Assembly: GCF_028583425.1 (NCBI RefSeq)
Contig: NC_072796.1
Span: 143,043,464 to 143,107,463 of the forward strand
DNA from: Eublepharis macularius
Lineage: Eukaryota; Chordata; Lepidosauria; Squamata; Eublepharidae
DNA: 64,000 nt
Reading direction: 5' to 3'
Shown here piece after piece: positions 61,946 to 64,000 of the stretch. The notes beneath the pieces are model-generated. The model was given only the letters and a program-made list of their open reading frames with translations. It ran no database searches and was not told the DNA's origin. The number at the start of each line of letters is the position of its first letter. The stretch's first letter is position 1. Position numbers and translations under genes: made by a program.

Positions 61946-64000
61946 GGTGCATCCCCCTCCCTTCCCCGTGTGGCACGGCTTTCCCAGGCTGGGGAAGCCT
62001 GTCTTATCTCCTCTTCTGCAGCCACAGCAATAAGATTAAGTGTAACGGGGCTAAGGCAGTTAATAAGCATCTGCAATGGATGCAAAGGGAGAAGCGTAAT
62101 CCTGTTTGCTCATTAGACCAGGAGGAAAGACCAGCTGGAGGTGGCCAGACAGACTGGTGAGAGGGAAAGGGGGGCACAGGGGCAGCCACCCTTCCCTGGC
62201 AGAGGCAGGCCCCGGGGTGTCGATGAGCGGGCAGAGAACCCTGGGCATGCAAACGCTGCGGCGAGATTTCTGGGTTCTCCTGTTTTTATGGACATAATGT
62301 GCTCTCAATTCACAGCCGTCTTTTGGCAGCCCCAGCAAGGCAAGGGAGAAGCAGAGGTGGTTTGCCATGGCCTTCCTCTGCGGAGTCTTCCTTGGGGGTC
62401 GCCCATCCAAGTCCCCACCCTGCGAAAATGGGGCTATGCCCTGCTGCCTTCCCTCCCTTTCATGCTTTTAGGCCAGGCTTTATCTGAGACAGGCCTCCTC
62501 TCCTGTTTTTCAGACCACGGCTTAAAACAGGCGAAGCCATCAATGGAGAGAGGGCTGCAGGCTGTGGGGTAAGAACCCAGGAAACCTGGGATCAAATCCT
62601 TGCACAGGTATGAAGCCCTGGGCCCATCCCTCTTTGTTGTTGGCAGGAGGGGAGGAGAAAAGCTGAGAGCTCCTTGGAGGAAAAGGAAGTCATGTCTGGC
62701 TGGCCACAGTCCCCGTCTCAGCACTGAACACTTGTCCAATGGTCTCAGCAGGGCTTTTTTCTGGGAAAAGAGGTGGTGGAACTCCCTGGGTTGCCCTCGG
62801 AGAAAATGGTCACATGGCTGGTGGCCCCGCCCCCTGATCTCCAGGCAGAGGGGAGTGCAGCGCGGAGGGCCATCTCAACTCCCTTCTGTCTGGAGATCAG
62901 GGGGCGGGGCCACCAGCCATGTGACCATTTTCAAGACATTCCGGAACTCCGTTCCACCACGTTCCAGCTGGAAAAAAGCCCTGGGTCTTGGAGTATTTGA
63001 AGCATTGCATGTGATATTTCAGTACTCCTTGCAAGGTAGGGCAGTGTTGTTCTCTCCATATCACAAATGGGAGAACTGAGGCAGAACGTGTCGTGCCTAG
63101 TGAGGCAAGAGGAGACCCGGGCTTGGGTCTTACGGCATCTTTTGTCTGCCCCTAGCACTTCTGCATGGGAAAGACCCAATGCTTTTCAAGGAGCCCTCGT
63201 GCACCCAGTAGTGCTGGCGGCAGAGGAAGCGAGTGCCAGGCTGGAGGGCAGCTGCCGCAGCGGCTGGAGAGAAGCTCAAGGGGAATGATGTCATAGGGCT
63301 GTGCTAGGCCCAGGGTCTGCCTGGGCCCCCCACCTAGCATGGGCCTCACATCTGTGGGCAACCACAACCAGTAATGCATCTAGGCCGGCAAGCAATTTCA
63401 CGCAATGGTCAACCAGGTAATCCCCAGAGGCCTACAAGGAAGGCTGAAGTCTCCTGGCCCGGCTGTTCAGAGGGTTACTGCTTCTGAGCAGGGAGGTTCC
63501 ATTGGGTCTTGCGGCTCGTGGCCATCGGTGGACGTGTGCTTCCTCATTCTGCCCCGTCCCCTTTTAAAACCAACAGAAGGAGCAGCCGTTGCCGCCACCT
63601 GGGACTGCATCACTACCCGAGCAAGCGCCACTGTTCCTTTACCCTAAAAGAGAGCCCCTGCCAGGACCCCCCCTCCCCCCCATCCTCTCCCCATGCAGAG
63701 GCAAGGTGCTTCACTGAGCAGTGCGGGGCAAGTGCTGCCTAAATGCGCTGTGCTCTGATTGGCTCCTCCAGCCCAGTGGTGTGTGCTCTGGTTGGCAGCT
63801 GCTTTCCCTGCCTGGCTGCTGCATGGGAGGCAGGAGCTCCGCCCCTCCTCTGATTTTGGAAAAGCGAAATGCTCCAGCTGGGGCGCATGAGCTTCCTAAA
63901 GGACACTTCGACTGCAGAGGCAAATGCCCACTGCACTAGGGCGCCCACGCTCCCATGCACACAGATGCAGCAAGGTTTCAGAAGGCTCAGGTTGGCAGAG
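61946..64000. other. Right-end intergenic DNA
   Basis: Apart from the hAT miniature element at 62.75 kb nothing was recognised. Near the edge, GATTGG (63757-63762), GTTGG (63791-63795) and CCGCCCC (63839-63845) resemble CCAAT and GC boxes, possibly a promoter for a gene beyond the window. Confidence 0.35.
62749..62983. mobile_element. hAT-type miniature element, copy 3
   Basis: Ends are CAGGGCTTTTTTC and GGAAAAAAGCCCTG. Flanks are GGTCTCAG and GGTCTTGG (6 of 8). The core shares GGCTGGTGGCCCCGCCCCCT with copies 1 and 2. Confidence 0.85.

Overview
The window is nuclear DNA from a vertebrate, most likely a squamate reptile (a lizard). The grounds are spliced vertebrate genes with GT/AG introns, CpG-island promoters, and a dense load of repeats of squamate type: several tRNA-derived SINE families (one with a Sauria-SINE-like body), CR1/L2-like LINE pieces, hAT-type miniature elements, a Helitron and LTR elements. 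The species cannot be named from sequence alone.

Layout: (1) 1-13,461, minus strand: the 5' part of DGAT1 (coding exons 1-3; the rest lies left of the window). (2) 13.5-19.0 kb: head-to-head intergenic DNA between the DGAT1 CpG island and a second CpG island at 18.4-19.7 kb. (3) 19,071-37,036, plus strand: a complete eight-exon TBC1D20-family gene, 394 residues. It keeps both catalytic fingers and a C-terminal membrane anchor, but looks diverged enough from TBC1D20 to be a paralogue. (4) 39,076-50,676, minus strand: a complete nine-exon CYP11B gene, 508 residues, converging tail-to-tail with the TBC gene. It has a mitochondrial leader, intact I-helix, ExxR and haem motifs, a TATA box and a nearby SF-1-type site. 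(5) 50.7-64.0 kb: no recognised gene. It holds repeats, a solo LTR, a near-perfect 133-bp inverted repeat and an orphan CpG island near 60 kb.

DGAT1 makes triacylglycerol in the ER, the TBC1D20 family deactivates Rab1 on ER/Golgi membranes, and CYP11B performs the last steps of corticosteroid synthesis in mitochondria. They share a neighbourhood rather than an operon.

The most unusual object is a 7.0-kb LTR element (23,279-30,310) in intron 3 of the TBC gene. It has TG...CA LTRs and 4-bp target repeats, and the LTRs differ by only about 1%. It carries an uninterrupted 130-codon piece of a host gene, GOLM2 (CASC4), apparently with 5' untranslated sequence and without introns. It also contains the right end of a hAT-like repeat, a cysteine-rich envelope-like remnant, and about 1 kb in which the heptamer ATGAATT occurs 24 times. 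It is incomplete, with no polymerase region recognised, and is treated here as a fossil.
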